Shown here: piece by piece, positions 4,808 through 5,065 of the stretch
Layout of the letters: each line of letters opens with the position of its first letter
Numbering within the stretch: the first letter of the stretch is position 1
Assembly: GCA_947175305.1 (NCBI GenBank)
Contig: CAMWMO010000158.1
Span: forward strand, 1 to 5,065
Direction: 5' to 3'
Source of the DNA: an uncultured Lachnospiraceae bacterium
GTDB taxonomy: Bacteria; Bacillota; Clostridia; Lachnospirales; Lachnospiraceae
Length of the DNA stretch: 5,065 bases
Translations under genes and position numbers: made by a program
The notes under the pieces: model-generated
What the model saw: the letters and a program-made list of their open reading frames with translations, nothing else
What the model was told of the DNA's origin: nothing
Databases searched by the model: none

Positions 4808-5065
4808 ATGGATATTAAAAATTTAGGGTGCATAAACCCGTATACAGGTCTGCTTACATCAAAAAAAGTTACAAATGTAGAAAACAGAGCAGAACTATGT
4901 AAATTCATGTGTAATAGAACTTCGATCAGGGTTATTTCCCGCGAAGATTTGATGGCAGGAATGGGAAAACCTCTTAATTTAGCGGAAAAAACAAATGTAG
5001 ATAAACTACGTAATTCCATCGATATTGCGAAAGGGGCAAAAGTAACGGTAGAGGGCGGATTTGTG
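4808..5065 (+). CDS. Second tandem paralog, N-terminal part (3' end outside window)
   Basis: The frame is open from ATG at 4808 to the right edge (86 codons). GGAGGA (4795-4800) lies 7 nt upstream, inside the end of the preceding gene. Only 3 nt separate the two, so they are surely co-transcribed and likely translationally coupled. The sequence aligns with the start of the preceding protein: INPYTGLLTS with VNPNTRQLTS, and KPLNLAEKTNVDKLRNSIDI with TPIKLAERSSLNRQSNSINI, followed by VTVEGGFV with IAVNGGHI. About 13 of 33 residues match in the second block. It has extra cysteines at 8, 31 and 35 and more A/T than its neighbour. Family and function are unknown. Confidence 0.85.
   Translation, partial: MDIKNLGCINPYTGLLTSKKVTNVENRAELCKFMCNRTSIRVISREDLMAGMGKPLNLAEKTNVDKLRNSIDIAKGAKVTVEGGFV

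Noticed and set aside
1..5065. CRISPR array, tRNA, rRNA, transposase or attachment-site repeats
   Set aside because: No regularly spaced repeats, tRNA-like folds, transposase coding or flanking direct repeats were seen. The 21-bp repeat has only two adjacent copies.

Overview
The window looks like chromosome from a low- to mid-GC anaerobic Firmicute, most likely a gut Clostridia/Lachnospiraceae-type bacterium. This rests on strong AGGAGG-like ribosome binding sites, a DUF6033-like gene, clostridial-style regulators, and a consensus sigma-A promoter. Species cannot be fixed from the sequence alone.

Layout. (1) Positions 3-401 (+) hold the C-terminal end of a radical SAM protein, visibly more GC-rich than what follows. 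(2) Positions 384-2605 (-) hold, in transcription order, a TetR-family regulator, a Mn-type cation diffusion facilitator (CDF) exporter, and a short DtxR/MntR-like regulator with a TTG start. The tetR gene has a textbook promoter (TTGACA-N17-TATAAT) with a perfect inverted repeat over the predicted start of transcription. It ends in an intrinsic terminator that includes its stop codon. The exporter and DtxR-like gene lie 34 nt apart and look co-transcribed, probably from a separate weak promoter that carries a second inverted repeat with similar half-sites. The last bases of the DtxR-like gene overlap the convergent radical SAM gene. (3) Positions 2636-2820 form the divergent intergenic region, with a two-copy 21-bp direct repeat. 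(4) Positions 2821-5065 (+) hold a DUF6033-like protein, a decayed gene remnant, a hairpin terminator, and two tandem paralogous genes of an unrecognised family. The second paralog runs off the right edge.

How the parts may work together. The left module reads as metal homeostasis: a Mn(II) exporter beside a metal-sensor-like repressor, with an autoregulated TetR protein adding a second input. The right module is a set of soluble proteins with no signal peptides or membrane segments. Tandem duplication with divergence, and a decayed member nearby, suggest an expanding and decaying accessory gene family. Its function cannot be read from the sequence. It is the least explained part of the window.
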